The position numbers were made by a program, and so were the translations under genes. Source: Rhizobium lentis (GTDB lineage Bacteria > Pseudomonadota > Alphaproteobacteria > Rhizobiales > Rhizobiaceae). Taken from it: a stretch of DNA of 64,000 nt. The notes beneath the pieces are model-generated. The model did no database searches and was not told the origin of the DNA. It saw nothing but the letters and a program-made list of their open reading frames with translations. The stretch lies in the NCBI RefSeq assembly GCF_014200175.1, contig NZ_JACHBD010000014.1:62001-126000 (forward strand). The letters are read 5' to 3'. Shown one piece after another: positions 25,687-34,350 of the stretch; the first letter of the stretch is position 1; each line of letters starts with the position of its first letter.

Positions 25687-26688
25687 TCAGTCGGCGCAAT
25701 CCGCCTCTGATATACGCAATGTTTCAGAGGGATATACTCCATAGCGCTTGCGATAGTCCGCAGAAAATCTGCCTCTATGAATGAAGCCCCATTTCAGAGC
25801 GACCTGCTTGACCGAGATGCCAGGCTCGCCTGTCATCAGTTCCTGATGCACTGATTCCAACCGTAGGTGCTGCAGAAATGCCAGAGGGGTCGTATTTCGG
25901 AAGTTGCGAAAACCGCTCTGAAGAGTGCGTCGGCTCACGCCACAAGCCGTTGCGATTTCCTCAAGAGATAGCGGCCGAGCAATATTGGCACGCATATAGT
26001 CGACCGCCCGCTTAACGGCCTTGGGTAAGGGTGGTTCAGCAACGCGGCATAACTCAGGTGAGTAGCGATGCTGCGCAGCTTCGATCAAAAGCTCTATCGT
26101 CGTTTCGGTGAGGTGATTAAGTGCTATCGGCGATTGAAGGAGGGTTCCGTCTCGTAATCCTGCATAAAGCACTGGTACCAGTTGCACCAAAAGGGAGCCG
26201 AACCCGACCGATAGGTCGATTTCTGGCGAAAAATCGAGGCTGCCTCTTATTGGCGTATTGAGCCGACGTGCTAAACGGCGCGTCAGCTCATCATGGGAGA
26301 TCCTAAGACCCAAATGTTTCCTGGGCCCAATGAATTGGGTTGTACTCGCCGACATACTGTTCACGAAAACGCCACGCCTTCCCTCTGACAGGATTTGTCT
26401 GCCGTCCACGGTAACGACCGATCGCCCATATAGTGGAAGCATGATAATGTTTGCCTCCGCCGGTCCCTGGTGCTGGACCGTTAGGTCGCCCTCGTAATGC
26501 GCGGCAATAACTGCAATCGGGCCATTGGTAATCGCATGTATATCGTAGGCGATCGTCTTGTCGCCCTGTACATGCGCTGGAGATTGCGGGGAAAGCCTGG
26601 AAAGCGCTTCCGCGAGTTCCTCGCTGCAAGTGCCTTTGAGCGAGAAATGGTCAATCTTGGAGGGGACACTCTCAACTCTCCACATCAT
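25687..26688 (-). CDS. AraC-family transcriptional regulator
   Basis: The C-terminal 100 residues hold two helix-turn-helix units: LSLEEIATACGVSRRTLQSGF, then ISVKQVALKWGFIHRGRFSADY followed by RYGVYPSETLR. This is the AraC/XylS DNA-binding signature. The N-terminal part (~200 residues) fits the AraC-binding-like domain common in regulators of aromatic-compound genes. GGGAAGGAAG precedes the ATG at 26688. Its target cannot be told from position; the nearest same-strand genes encode a chemoreceptor and a GGDEF/EAL protein. Confidence 0.85.
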   Translation of the reverse strand: MMWRVESVPSKIDHFSLKGTCSEELAEALSRLSPQSPAHVQGDKTIAYDIHAITNGPIAVIAAHYEGDLTVQHQGPAEANIIMLPLYGRSVVTVDGRQILSEGRRGVFVNSMSASTTQFIGPRKHLGLRISHDELTRRLARRLNTPIRGSLDFSPEIDLSVGFGSLLVQLVPVLYAGLRDGTLLQSPIALNHLTETTIELLIEAAQHRYSPELCRVAEPPLPKAVKRAVDYMRANIARPLSLEEIATACGVSRRTLQSGFRNFRNTTPLAFLQHLRLESVHQELMTGEPGISVKQVALKWGFIHRGRFSADYRKRYGVYPSETLRISEADCAD

Positions 26689-26718
26689 CACTTCCTTCCC
26701 GAAACGGTTTCCAAGCAT

Positions 26719-27012
26719 GAGGTCGGCCTTTCGCCATCGACGGGCGAACAGGGCAATTGAGGGGTTGCAACCGGTCCTTCGCCGTCACTTCGACGGGAAT
26801 CTTAGACTTAAGGGCAAAGAGGCGAGCCCATGACGCCGGTCGATTTTGTCAGTGATGCGCGAGCAATTTGGGCCCATAGGTTCATCGCTTCTACTCCCAG
26901 TTCGCGACGATGGCTCGTGGTGAGGTCATGGGGTGGGGTGTGGAACAGGGTGGAGCCGAAGCGCTACATCCGGCATGAACTCTCGTTTTACAGCGTGGTA
27001 GGATCGAAGCTT
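26719..27012. other. No gene recognised upstream of the AraC regulator
   Basis: The stretch has short open frames on both strands without motifs. It separates the regulator from the IS6 remnant and probably holds the regulator promoter. Confidence 0.35.
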
Positions 27013-27241
27013 GTTGTTGGCGAAGGTATGACCAAATTACTCTGCCCACAGGCGGATCGTCTGGTGCGAGACAATGATCCCAGGACCGGCCAGCATGGCC
27101 TCGATCACCCGCAGGCGCAAAAGCAAAACGGAAAGAAAGCCACACCGCGTGCGCAATAATTTCAGCAGGAAAGCGGCGGGGGCGATAAAGCGGGTCACGG
27201 TTTGTCATGCCCAATCATCGCACAGCGAACCCAAGGTCCGT
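27013..27241 (-). pseudogene. IS6-family transposase remnant, N-terminal part
   Basis: From ATG 27208 the minus strand reads MTNRDPLYRPRRFPAEIIAH, the typical N-terminus of rhizobial IS6-family transposases, and then continues AVWLSFRF. It then runs out of frame through DNA that matches 20033-20250 base for base at most positions. Homology stops abruptly near 27013. The right boundary (AACGGACCTTGGG on the minus strand) is the same as in the remnant at 19768-20257, and both copies point the same way. Confidence 0.8.
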
Positions 27242-28018
27242 TCCCCCCGTTGGCACCTGCGAAACGCGCTTTTCTTGTGCTGTATCAGAGACTGCGAACG
27301 CAGTAGTTCCGCTCTCCCGCTGGGGGCATGTAGAACGTCTGCTTGCCAGATACGAAACATTTGACAGAGCCGCCGCCGCGCCCGCGTCCTCTAAACGAGG
27401 GCCGCGTTCATCGATCTCGCGGCAATAATCGATCAGGGCTTCGATGGTCACCATGAGAAGGTTGTGGCGCGCGGCGAATTCGCTGAGTTCGGGAAGACGC
27501 GCCATAGTGCCGTCGTCGTTGGCGATTTCGCAGATAACACCCGCTGGCTCGAGCCCGGCGAGCCGAGCGAAATCCACCGCGGCTTCCGTATGGCCGGGGC
27601 GTCCGAGAACACCGGACGGGTTTGCCCGAAGGGGGAATATGTGGCCTGGCCGGGAGAGGTCCTCCGGCATCGTCGATGCGTCGGCAAGCGCCCTGATGGT
27701 CTTGGCGCGGTCTTCTGCGGAAATACCGGTTGATACGCCTTCTATCAGGTCCACCGAGACCGTGAACGCCGTCTGCATGGAATCCGAGTTGCGCTCCACC
27801 ATGAGCGGGATATCCAGTTCGTCCAACCGGTCCCCGTTCATCGGCACGCAGATCAGGCCGCGCGCATAACGCATCATGAAAGCAACATGATCATTCGTCA
27901 CCTTGTCCGCGGCAACGAGGATGTCGCCTTCGTTTTCCCGGTCTTCATCGTCCACGACGATGATCATCTCTCCGGCGGCGATTGCTTTAACCGCGCTCTC
28001 GATGGAAGCAAAATTCAT
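27215..28018 (-). CDS. ribB: 3,4-dihydroxy-2-butanone-4-phosphate synthase with IS-derived tail
   Basis: The first ~205 residues are a full RibB domain: VVDDEDRENEGDILVAAD near residue 21 holds the acidic metal site, and GRPGHTEAAVDFARLAGLEP near 138 is conserved. RibB makes the four-carbon precursor of riboflavin from ribulose 5-phosphate. The protein then has about 60 extra residues, and the last nine codons (GTDLGFAVR, stop) are the end of an IS6-family element. The normal 3' end has therefore been lost or replaced. AAGGAGAAGAAC precedes the ATG. As the last gene of an operon rich in flavin enzymes, it probably boosts flavin supply. Confidence 0.88.
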   Translation of the reverse strand: MNFASIESAVKAIAAGEMIIVVDDEDRENEGDILVAADKVTNDHVAFMMRYARGLICVPMNGDRLDELDIPLMVERNSDSMQTAFTVSVDLIEGVSTGISAEDRAKTIRALADASTMPEDLSRPGHIFPLRANPSGVLGRPGHTEAAVDFARLAGLEPAGVICEIANDDGTMARLPELSEFAARHNLLMVTIEALIDYCREIDERGPRLEDAGAAAALSNVSYLASRRSTCPQRESGTTAFAVSDTAQEKRVSQVPTGGTDLGFAVR

Positions 28019-28033
28019 GTTCTTCTCCTTGAA

Positions 28034-28543
28034 CTAAACATGGCCCAGAGTGCGTGCGAGTTGGCGGTCGACCCGCTCCCGAAGTTCCGCAGACGGTGCC
28101 GAATCCGGGAAGTCGCTGTCCATCGCATAGATGAAGTCACCGCGAATCTCGGCTTTGAAGAAGCCCATCAATGAACGCAAGTGAGCCTCGACATGCTCGC
28201 CATGGGCCTCGGCCTTACCCGTTGCGAATATCGAAACGGGTTTCCCCTGCAGAGCTGTCATTTCGAAGAGGTCGAAAAGATGCTTGAGAAGACCGGTCAT
28301 CGAGGACTTGAAGACCGGTGTCCCCACAACGAGGACGTCTGAAGACTGGATTGCGTCAAGAACGTTCGCAAGTTCAGCAGGAGCCTCCGAACGCCACAGG
28401 GTGGTTCCTAACACCGGGAGCACATCGACCAGGTCAAACAGATATCGGGCGTAGCCGGGAGGGGCGCTCGAGAGTGCATATTCCCCGAGCGCCCGCGTCT
28501 TGGAGGGGCGCGAGACATTGCCGGTTATCGCGACAATCTTCAT
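28034..28543 (-). CDS. NADPH-dependent FMN reductase
   Basis: The 169-residue flavodoxin-fold protein starts at ATG 28543 behind GGAGGG; the longer frame adds a non-conserved N-terminus. The phosphate-binding loop reads ITGNVSRPSKTRAL, and GTPVFKSSMTGLLKHLFDL is the usual FMN-reductase segment of the SsuE/MsuE family. Such enzymes release reduced FMN for two-component monooxygenases. Its likely partner is the luciferase-family enzyme at 35648-36772. It follows the permease gene by 16 bases and precedes ribB by 15. Confidence 0.87.
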   Translation of the reverse strand: MKIVAITGNVSRPSKTRALGEYALSSAPPGYARYLFDLVDVLPVLGTTLWRSEAPAELANVLDAIQSSDVLVVGTPVFKSSMTGLLKHLFDLFEMTALQGKPVSIFATGKAEAHGEHVEAHLRSLMGFFKAEIRGDFIYAMDSDFPDSAPSAELRERVDRQLARTLGHV

Positions 28544-28559
28544 TTTGCCGGCCCTCCGA

Positions 28560-29576
28560 TCAGATCTGGTTGCGGATATGCGGGGTACGCGCATAGACGG
28601 CCACCATCGGCACGATCAGCAGACCCACGATCGCCTGTTGCGCGGCAAAGCTGAGGCCGAGCCCAACCAGCAGAGACGTCAATATCGTCAATACGAGTAC
28701 CCCGAGAACGGTTGCCCCGTATCCGCCTGCGCCACCGAGCAGCGAGGTGCCGCCGATCACAACGGCCGCAACGGTGGTGAAGAGGTATGGATCTCCGACG
28801 CCAACGAAGCCGCCGCCGGAAAACCCGAGCAGCAATACGCCCGTCAGTGCCGACATCGACCCACTGATACCGTGAATGCTGGTCCAGACCTTGGTTTCGG
28901 AAATGCCAAGCCGTGCCGCTGCAGTCCTGCTGCCGCCGACGGCGTAGATGGAGCGGCCGAACCATGTGTTATACAGAGCCCAGATGGTGACGAGCGCCAC
29001 GAGGAGCCACACCAGCACCACGGGCGGCAGGGGCAGCCCGAAGGTCTTCCCGTTGAACGCTGCGATATTCCGGAGCCAGTCCGGTACGGGGGCGAAAACC
29101 GTTCCGCCGTAGTCGGAACCGATGGAGGTGTAGAGTTGTACCGCGCCGACAAATGCGAAGCCGACCCCTAGGGACATGATGAGAGCCTGGCCCTGCAGCC
29201 TGAAGCTCAAAAAGCCGTTCGCAAGCCCGATTGCTGCTCCCAGGAGAACGACCACGATCACGGCCAGCCAGGCAGGCATCCCGGTGACCAACAGGCTTGG
29301 GAAGAGAATATTCGCTCCCCCGATGACATAGGGAATGGAGAGATCAAGCGCGCCGACCATGGCACATAGCGTCTGTCCCAACGATGCAAGCCCCAGGAAA
29401 GCGGCAAGCAGCAATATCGAACGCGCGTTACGGGGCGAGATAAACCCCGGAACAAGGATCGTACCCAGCACGAGAAGTGCGACAAGCAGACCAAAGCCAA
29501 TTACGATACTGCGCTGCAGCTTTACCGATCGTCCTGTGATTTGGCTCATCGTCTGTTCCGTTGCGAGTGAAGTCAT
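28560..29576 (-). CDS. Sugar-type ABC transporter permease (second importer), B
   Basis: The 338-residue membrane protein has around nine hydrophobic segments and the CUT2 permease motifs VGALDLSIPYVIGGANI near residue 75 and AAVVIGGTSLLGGAGGYGAT near 265. GGAGGACTGGTA precedes the ATG. It is encoded 12 bases after the partner permease and forms the heterodimeric pore of the importer with it. Confidence 0.9.
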   Translation of the reverse strand: MTSLATEQTMSQITGRSVKLQRSIVIGFGLLVALLVLGTILVPGFISPRNARSILLLAAFLGLASLGQTLCAMVGALDLSIPYVIGGANILFPSLLVTGMPAWLAVIVVVLLGAAIGLANGFLSFRLQGQALIMSLGVGFAFVGAVQLYTSIGSDYGGTVFAPVPDWLRNIAAFNGKTFGLPLPPVVLVWLLVALVTIWALYNTWFGRSIYAVGGSRTAAARLGISETKVWTSIHGISGSMSALTGVLLLGFSGGGFVGVGDPYLFTTVAAVVIGGTSLLGGAGGYGATVLGVLVLTILTSLLVGLGLSFAAQQAIVGLLIVPMVAVYARTPHIRNQI

Positions 29577-29588
29577 TACCAGTCCTCC

Positions 29589-30557
29589 CTAGAAAGCCGT
29601 GCGCCGGGCCGTCATGAATACGTTGACGAGGAGCGATGCCACGAGGATCAGGCCGAAAGCCATTTGCGTCACGAACCCCGTCACGCTTCCGAAGCTGAAG
29701 GCGGATAGCAGGTACGAGATGAGAAACATGTTCAGCGCACCAAGCGTGGACCCCAAAGCTCCCCCTCTCCCGCCAGCCAGGTTTGCGCCACCGAGCACCA
29801 GGGCGGTAACCGCCTGGAGCGTGTAGCTGCTTCCCTGGGTAGGATCGCCCGAAGAGATCAATGCCGTATAGCTGAGCGCGGCAAGGCCGACGAAGACGCC
29901 GCCGAGGAGATGGGCGCAGATGCGTACGGTGTCGACTTTCACCCCGCTCGTGTAGGCCATGCGTTCGTCAGCGCCTGTCATGCGGAGGTGAGAGTAAAAG
30001 GTGGTCCGGCGCATAACGGCCCAAAGAGCCAACGCCGCCAAGACGATGATCAGCACCGGAGATAAGATCGTCGTTCCTGCTCCCCACGTCATCATCCAGT
30101 CCGGCGCAACACCGCCCGGCCTTGACATGACCATGAGGTTCAAGCCTGAAAGGACGAGGAAGCTGGAGAGCGTGACGATGATGGGGGCGACCCGGACGTA
30201 GATGATGATGAGCGCCTGCAGCAACTGGTACAGTGCGCCGACTGCCACCACCCAGCAAATCACCGCGAGCGGAGACGTGTAACCACTTGCCGAGAGCCAG
30301 CCGATCAGGGTGACGTTCACGAAACCCATCAGCGGGCCAACGGAAAGGTCGACCGAACCGCGGCCTGCCATCACGATCGGTGTCAGGGCCAGCGTCGTGA
30401 GGATCAAAGGTGCTGCGACGATGATTGCTCCGCCCATTCCGGTTGCGGTGAACAGCCGCGGCGAGAGCACGGCTGCGGCGGCGAGCAACACTCCGAAAAG
30501 AACGAGCGGTACGGTCAGCGACCTGTCGAGCGCAGGAAATCCAAAACGTTGCGACAT
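29589..30557 (-). CDS. Sugar-type ABC transporter permease (second importer), A
   Basis: The 322-residue membrane protein has the CUT2 signature GRGSVDLSVGPLMGFVNV near residue 66 and the conserved loop ALVLGGANLAGGRGGALGS near 252. Its start codon overlaps the ATPase stop (TGATG), so translation is coupled. It works with the permease encoded next. Confidence 0.9.
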   Translation of the reverse strand: MSQRFGFPALDRSLTVPLVLFGVLLAAAAVLSPRLFTATGMGGAIIVAAPLILTTLALTPIVMAGRGSVDLSVGPLMGFVNVTLIGWLSASGYTSPLAVICWVVAVGALYQLLQALIIIYVRVAPIIVTLSSFLVLSGLNLMVMSRPGGVAPDWMMTWGAGTTILSPVLIIVLAALALWAVMRRTTFYSHLRMTGADERMAYTSGVKVDTVRICAHLLGGVFVGLAALSYTALISSGDPTQGSSYTLQAVTALVLGGANLAGGRGGALGSTLGALNMFLISYLLSAFSFGSVTGFVTQMAFGLILVASLLVNVFMTARRTAF

Positions 30558-32116
30558 CAGTGTGCCTTTCTCTCTTTGGAGAATTCCATGGTGTCGGCAA
30601 CCGAGCGACCGAACATTGCAGCGAGAATGGTTTCTTCGTTGATGTCAGGGCCGTCGAGGGAACGATGGATGCTCCCTTTGTGAAAGACATCAACGCGATC
30701 GGCGAAACCGAGAAACTCCTCGATCTCGCTCGAAAGGTAGATTACCGAGCCGCCACCTTCGGCAAACAGCCGAAGCTCGCGATACAGGTCGCGTTTGGTG
30801 TTGAGGTCCACGCCTCGAGCAGGGTCGTTAAGAACGATCACTCTGGGATCATTGGCGAAGGCACGACCGATCAGGACCTTCTGCTGGTTACCCCCCGAAA
30901 GGGACGTAATCCGGTTGTCCGGGTGTCCGATCTTGACGCGGAGCCGCTCGACCTCCCGGGCAAACGTCTGCTTCAGCTTTTTCCGCCTGATGACACCGAA
31001 CGGCCCCAGGTTCTTTTGGTAGATACCGATGGCGAGGTTCTCGAAAATGCTCTGCTGCGGGAAAATTCCTTCCCGCTTCCGGTCTCCGGATACGTACACA
31101 ATGCCCTTGTTCGCGGCGTCGTCGAGCGTGCTGACTTTGACGAGACCGGTGCTCTCCCGATCCAGGATCCGGACCTCCCCTCCGAACGGCGATATAATCC
31201 TCGCGACCAGTCGCACGAAGGCGTCCTGGCCCTGGCCGTCCAGTCCCGCAACGCCCACGATAGATCCCTGCGGGAGGACGAAGTCGAACGGTTGCGATGC
31301 CTCTTGGGGGCGCGCGCCATGCACGGAAAGAACCTCCCTGCGATCACCCAACAGGCCCGCTGCAGACGTTGAAGCGGCGGCGGAAATCTGGCGGTCTTGA
31401 GGGGTCATCATGCGGAGGAGGTTCGCCTCGGTGATCTCGGATTTCTCAAGGACACCGACGGTGAAACCGTCTCTCAGTATTGTCGCCCGGTCGGCGATAC
31501 GGACGAGCTCAGCGATGCGGTGCGTGACGATGATTACCGCGCACCCCTCGGACCGGAGCCGATCGATCTCTTCGTGGAGCCGGACGGTCGCATCGAGATC
31601 GAGTGCAGCCGAGGACTCGTCCAGGATCAAGACCTTGGGTTTCCTTAGAACGGCCCGGGCGATCACGATCCATTGCTTGATGCTGAGCGGAAGATCACCG
31701 ACGTTCTGCCTGAGATCGATATGCTTTCCGACCAGGCGGTCCAGAAGGCTTTGCGCAACGCTTTCACGTTCCCTGGAGGATTTCCGAAGCGAGAACAGGT
31801 CCTCGCTTCCCACGAAAAGGTTGTCGAGGACACTCGCCTCATCGGCGACAAGGACTTCCTGGAAGATCGTAGCGAGCCCAACCCCTTTGGCATCGACTGG
31901 TGAGGCGATGGGCTTGCCAAGGATCAGGACAGATCCTGCATCGGCAGCGATAACTCCGGACATGATCTTCGCCATGGTGCTCTTGCCGCTGCCATTCTCG
32001 CCAACGATCGCGTGCACCTCTCCTGCCCTGGCGACAAAATCGCATTTCTTCAAAGCCTTCGTTTCGCCAAACGATTTGGCAACGGCCGTCATGCTTACGG
32101 CGACGTCATTCGTCAT
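30557..32116 (-). CDS. Sugar-type ABC transporter ATP-binding protein (second importer)
   Basis: The protein of about 519 residues has two ABC domains. The first has Walker A GENGSGKSTMAK and Walker B VLILDESSAALD. The second has the signature SLSGGNQQKVLIGRAF and VIVLNDPARGVDL. ATG at 32116 is chosen because AGGGAGG sits six bases before it; upstream in-frame starts lack spacing. It drives uptake for the binding protein at 34351-35520, which is encoded upstream in the same direction. A complete palindromic operator lies 117 bp upstream (32233-32260), giving the ATPase-permease-reductase-ribB unit its own promoter. Confidence 0.92.
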   Translation of the reverse strand: MTNDVAVSMTAVAKSFGETKALKKCDFVARAGEVHAIVGENGSGKSTMAKIMSGVIAADAGSVLILGKPIASPVDAKGVGLATIFQEVLVADEASVLDNLFVGSEDLFSLRKSSRERESVAQSLLDRLVGKHIDLRQNVGDLPLSIKQWIVIARAVLRKPKVLILDESSAALDLDATVRLHEEIDRLRSEGCAVIIVTHRIAELVRIADRATILRDGFTVGVLEKSEITEANLLRMMTPQDRQISAAASTSAAGLLGDRREVLSVHGARPQEASQPFDFVLPQGSIVGVAGLDGQGQDAFVRLVARIISPFGGEVRILDRESTGLVKVSTLDDAANKGIVYVSGDRKREGIFPQQSIFENLAIGIYQKNLGPFGVIRRKKLKQTFAREVERLRVKIGHPDNRITSLSGGNQQKVLIGRAFANDPRVIVLNDPARGVDLNTKRDLYRELRLFAEGGGSVIYLSSEIEEFLGFADRVDVFHKGSIHRSLDGPDINEETILAAMFGRSVADTMEFSKERKAH

Positions 32117-32232
32117 GCCCATCCTCCCTTTAGGCAGCAGCAAATCGCGCCAGGGCATCCGATGCCCGGCCTCTTGCTGGATTGTGACTGCCGTCCTTGA
32201 ATGATCCGAGTACTCACCCGGCGAACAGCAGA

Positions 32233-32260
32233 ATGACAGATTGTCTGCTAATCTGTCAAT
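32233..32260 (-). promoter_or_regulatory. Palindromic operator and promoter of the importer/reductase/ribB unit
   Basis: Two perfect 8-base half-sites, GACAGATT and AATCTGTC, are separated by seven bases (GTCTGCT on the plus strand). On the minus strand TTGACA heads the site as a -35 box, and the -10 region begins 17 bases later with TCATTC. This is one of the two best copies of the shared operator. Confidence 0.8.
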
Positions 32261-32329
32261 AGAGACGTCGTGGCCTTGTCGGGATGTCGAGTTGGTTTCG
32301 ATGAAATCACGATGATATGGTCGCTAGAC

Positions 32330-32535
32330 GCCCCGATATTTGCGAAAGCGCGTTGCCACGCACCTGACGTCCGGTCAGTGGTTCTCAACCGGAACTCGTC
32401 CGCCAGATCGGAAGCGATCTGGCGGCCTTCGGCTATCAAGCCAAGACCAAAGCGCTGTTGAAGGTGTCCGGTCATGGGAATTACCATCGCACCCACTCCG
32501 ATGAAGGCGACCGTTTCAATTGGGGGATACGTCAC
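32330..32535 (-). pseudogene. Remnant of a 3-hydroxyisobutyrate-dehydrogenase-type gene
   Basis: The minus strand encodes VAFIGVGAMVIPMTGHLQQ, the N-terminal NAD-binding motif of beta-hydroxyacid dehydrogenases (normally GLGAMGxPM). Fragments such as QIASDLADEF and ITSD-like debris follow. There is no catalytic part, and the frame ends at 32248. It sits between the GFA gene and the operator at 32233, so a dehydrogenase gene once belonged to this operon and has been lost. Confidence 0.55.
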
Positions 32536-32655
32536 AGCCCAACCTCCACGCTTCGAAGGCGGCAAGTGCCACTCGATTTAGCCCCTTCACGGGGGTGCCC
32601 GGGCAAACCGCACTCATTGTCGATCAGCCCATAGGGGTGCGCAACCGTGAAAGGA

Positions 32656-33054
32656 TCACGGGAATTCTTCGAAGTTTTCCTTCGCGGGGTCGTGGGCAAG
32701 CCACGGCCTGGCGTGGGACAGCCAGACGTTGGACATAGGAACTGAACCAGGATCAGTGTCAAAAGTGCCTGCCCGCAGCACCTTCATCTCCGGGTTGGCA
32801 GGCCGTTCGGCATAAACGTGCGAACCACACCGTGAGCAGAACCACCTCAGTTTTCCAGGCGTCGACTCAAAGCTGTGAAGGACGTCATCGCCGGAAATCA
32901 GATTAAAGTTCTCACTCTTCACCTTGGCGGCAGTGTTATGATCGGCCGCATGGGACTTTCTGCACGTCTGGCAGAAGCAGTTCCACATCGGGCCGTCCAG
33001 TTCCAACACTTCGTACTGGACCGCTTTACATTGGCAAGATCCGAGGATCGGCAT
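32656..33054 (-). CDS. GFA/CENP-V-domain zinc protein
   Basis: The protein of about 132 residues has the GFA zinc-site pattern: GSCQCKAVQYEV near the N-terminus, then CFCQTCRKSHAADHN, then WFCSRCGSHVYAE. These are the usual cysteine clusters for two zinc ions. The family includes the glutathione-dependent formaldehyde-activating protein, although most members have unknown substrates. ATG 33054 behind AAAGGA is preferred over a TTG at 33060. It directly follows the aminotransferase gene, so a one-carbon or thiol-adduct side product is possible, but that is inference. Confidence 0.83.
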   Translation of the reverse strand: MPILGSCQCKAVQYEVLELDGPMWNCFCQTCRKSHAADHNTAAKVKSENFNLISGDDVLHSFESTPGKLRWFCSRCGSHVYAERPANPEMKVLRAGTFDTDPGSVPMSNVWLSHARPWLAHDPAKENFEEFP

Positions 33055-33056
33055 CT

Positions 33057-34268
33057 TCAAAATCCTTTCATTGCTTTATCGAGTTGTGGCGGTCGCGCGC
33101 TCGCGGAAAGCCACCGCTTCAGGTTTCGTGCAGCCTGCCGGATTCTGTCTTCATTCTCCACGAGAGCCAGCCGTACGAATTCGTCACCCATCTCGCCGAA
33201 ACCGATACCAGGCGAAATCGCGACCTGTGCCTTCTCGAGCACGAGTTTCGAAAACTCCAGCGAGCCAAGGTGTCGGAAATCCGGAGGTATCTTAGCCCAT
33301 GCGAACATCGTCGCCGCAGGAGCTGGAACGTCGAAACCGGCATCGGCAAAGGTCTTCACCAGTGTATCTCTGCGCGTCTTGTAAATGTCTCGGGCCCGCG
33401 CGGCGTCCTCCCCGTCCGAGTTTAGGGCATGAGCGGCGGCGACTTGGATTGGCGTAAATGCTCCGTAGTCCAGGTACGATTTCACGCGCGTCAACGCCCG
33501 GATGAGCCGTTCGTTGCCCACCGCAAACCCAACGCGCCAACCGGGCATAGAGAATGTCTTCGACATCGAGGAGAACTCGACGGCCACGTCGATCGCGCCG
33601 GGGACTTCGAGAACAGACGGCGGTGGCGGACCGTCGAAATAGATTTCAGCGTAGGCGATATCCGACAGAACGATGAGATCGTGCTTCTTCGCGAAGGCGA
33701 TGACGTCCTTATAGAAGTCGAGCGTCGCGACGCGAGCGGTGGGGTTCGACGGGTAGCTTATGATGAGCGCCAGAGGCTTCGGTACCGAATGCCGCACCGC
33801 CATTTCGAGAGCTTGGAAGAAGGTCTCATCCGGCTCGACCGGTACCGACCTTATCACGCCCCCTGCCATGAGAAATCCGAACGTATGAATCGGATAGGAA
33901 GGGTTCGGACAGAGAATGACATCCCCGGGGGCGGTTATGGCCTGCGCCATGTTCGCAAACCCCTCCTTGGACCCGAGCGTTGCAACAACCTGGGTATCCG
34001 GATCAAGCTTCACATTAAACCGGCGGGCGTAATACGCAGCCTTGGCGCGGCGAAGCCCGATAATGCCCTTGGAAGCCGAATAGCGGTGCGTGCGCGGATG
34101 CTGCACCGCTTCGCATAGCTTGTCCACAACCCAGCTTGGCGTGGGAAGATCGGGATTGCCCATTCCAAGATCGATGATGTCGACTCCGGCCGCGCGCGCG
34201 CTGGACTTGAGACGGTTCACCTCGTCGAAGACGTAAGGAGGCAAACGCTGTATCTTGTGGAATTCCAA
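33057..34268 (-). CDS. Class I/II pyridoxal-phosphate aminotransferase
   Basis: TTG at 34268 with AAGGAG six bases upstream gives a 403-residue fold-type I aminotransferase. It has DLGMGNPDLPTPSWVVDKL near the start, ISYPSNPTARVA, DIAYAEIYFDG, and the lysine motif FSSMSKTFSMPGWRVGFAVG, where the lysine binds the cofactor. It is closest in pattern to alanine or LL-diaminopimelate-type aminotransferases. The C-terminus overlaps the GFA start region. In this operon it may remove the amino group of a breakdown product, or transaminate a keto acid. Confidence 0.87.
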   Translation of the reverse strand: MEFHKIQRLPPYVFDEVNRLKSSARAAGVDIIDLGMGNPDLPTPSWVVDKLCEAVQHPRTHRYSASKGIIGLRRAKAAYYARRFNVKLDPDTQVVATLGSKEGFANMAQAITAPGDVILCPNPSYPIHTFGFLMAGGVIRSVPVEPDETFFQALEMAVRHSVPKPLALIISYPSNPTARVATLDFYKDVIAFAKKHDLIVLSDIAYAEIYFDGPPPPSVLEVPGAIDVAVEFSSMSKTFSMPGWRVGFAVGNERLIRALTRVKSYLDYGAFTPIQVAAAHALNSDGEDAARARDIYKTRRDTLVKTFADAGFDVPAPAATMFAWAKIPPDFRHLGSLEFSKLVLEKAQVAISPGIGFGEMGDEFVRLALVENEDRIRQAARNLKRWLSASARPPQLDKAMKGF

Positions 34269-34290
34269 CTTCTGGCTCCTTATCGTAGGT

Positions 34291-34323
34291 CCTCCGCGCC
34301 GACGGATGAAGCCGGCGCGGAGG
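34291..34323 (-). terminator. Stem-loop downstream of the binding-protein gene
   Basis: CCTCCGCGCCG pairs perfectly with CGGCGCGGAGG (11 pairs) around an 11-base loop, 27 bases after the binding-protein stop on the minus strand. There is no T-run. Its place matches the hairpin after the other binding-protein gene at 7678-7702, which fits RNA protection or partial attenuation. Confidence 0.65.
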
Positions 34324-34350
34324 TCGCTGGACAACTTGGGAGGTCGTCGA

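Noticed and set aside
26830..27159. Plus-strand frame near the AraC regulator
   Set aside because: Half of it is antisense to the IS6 remnant and the rest has no motif.
32532..32762. Minus-strand frame overlapping the end of the GFA gene
   Set aside because: It is out of frame with the GFA protein and has no motif of its own.
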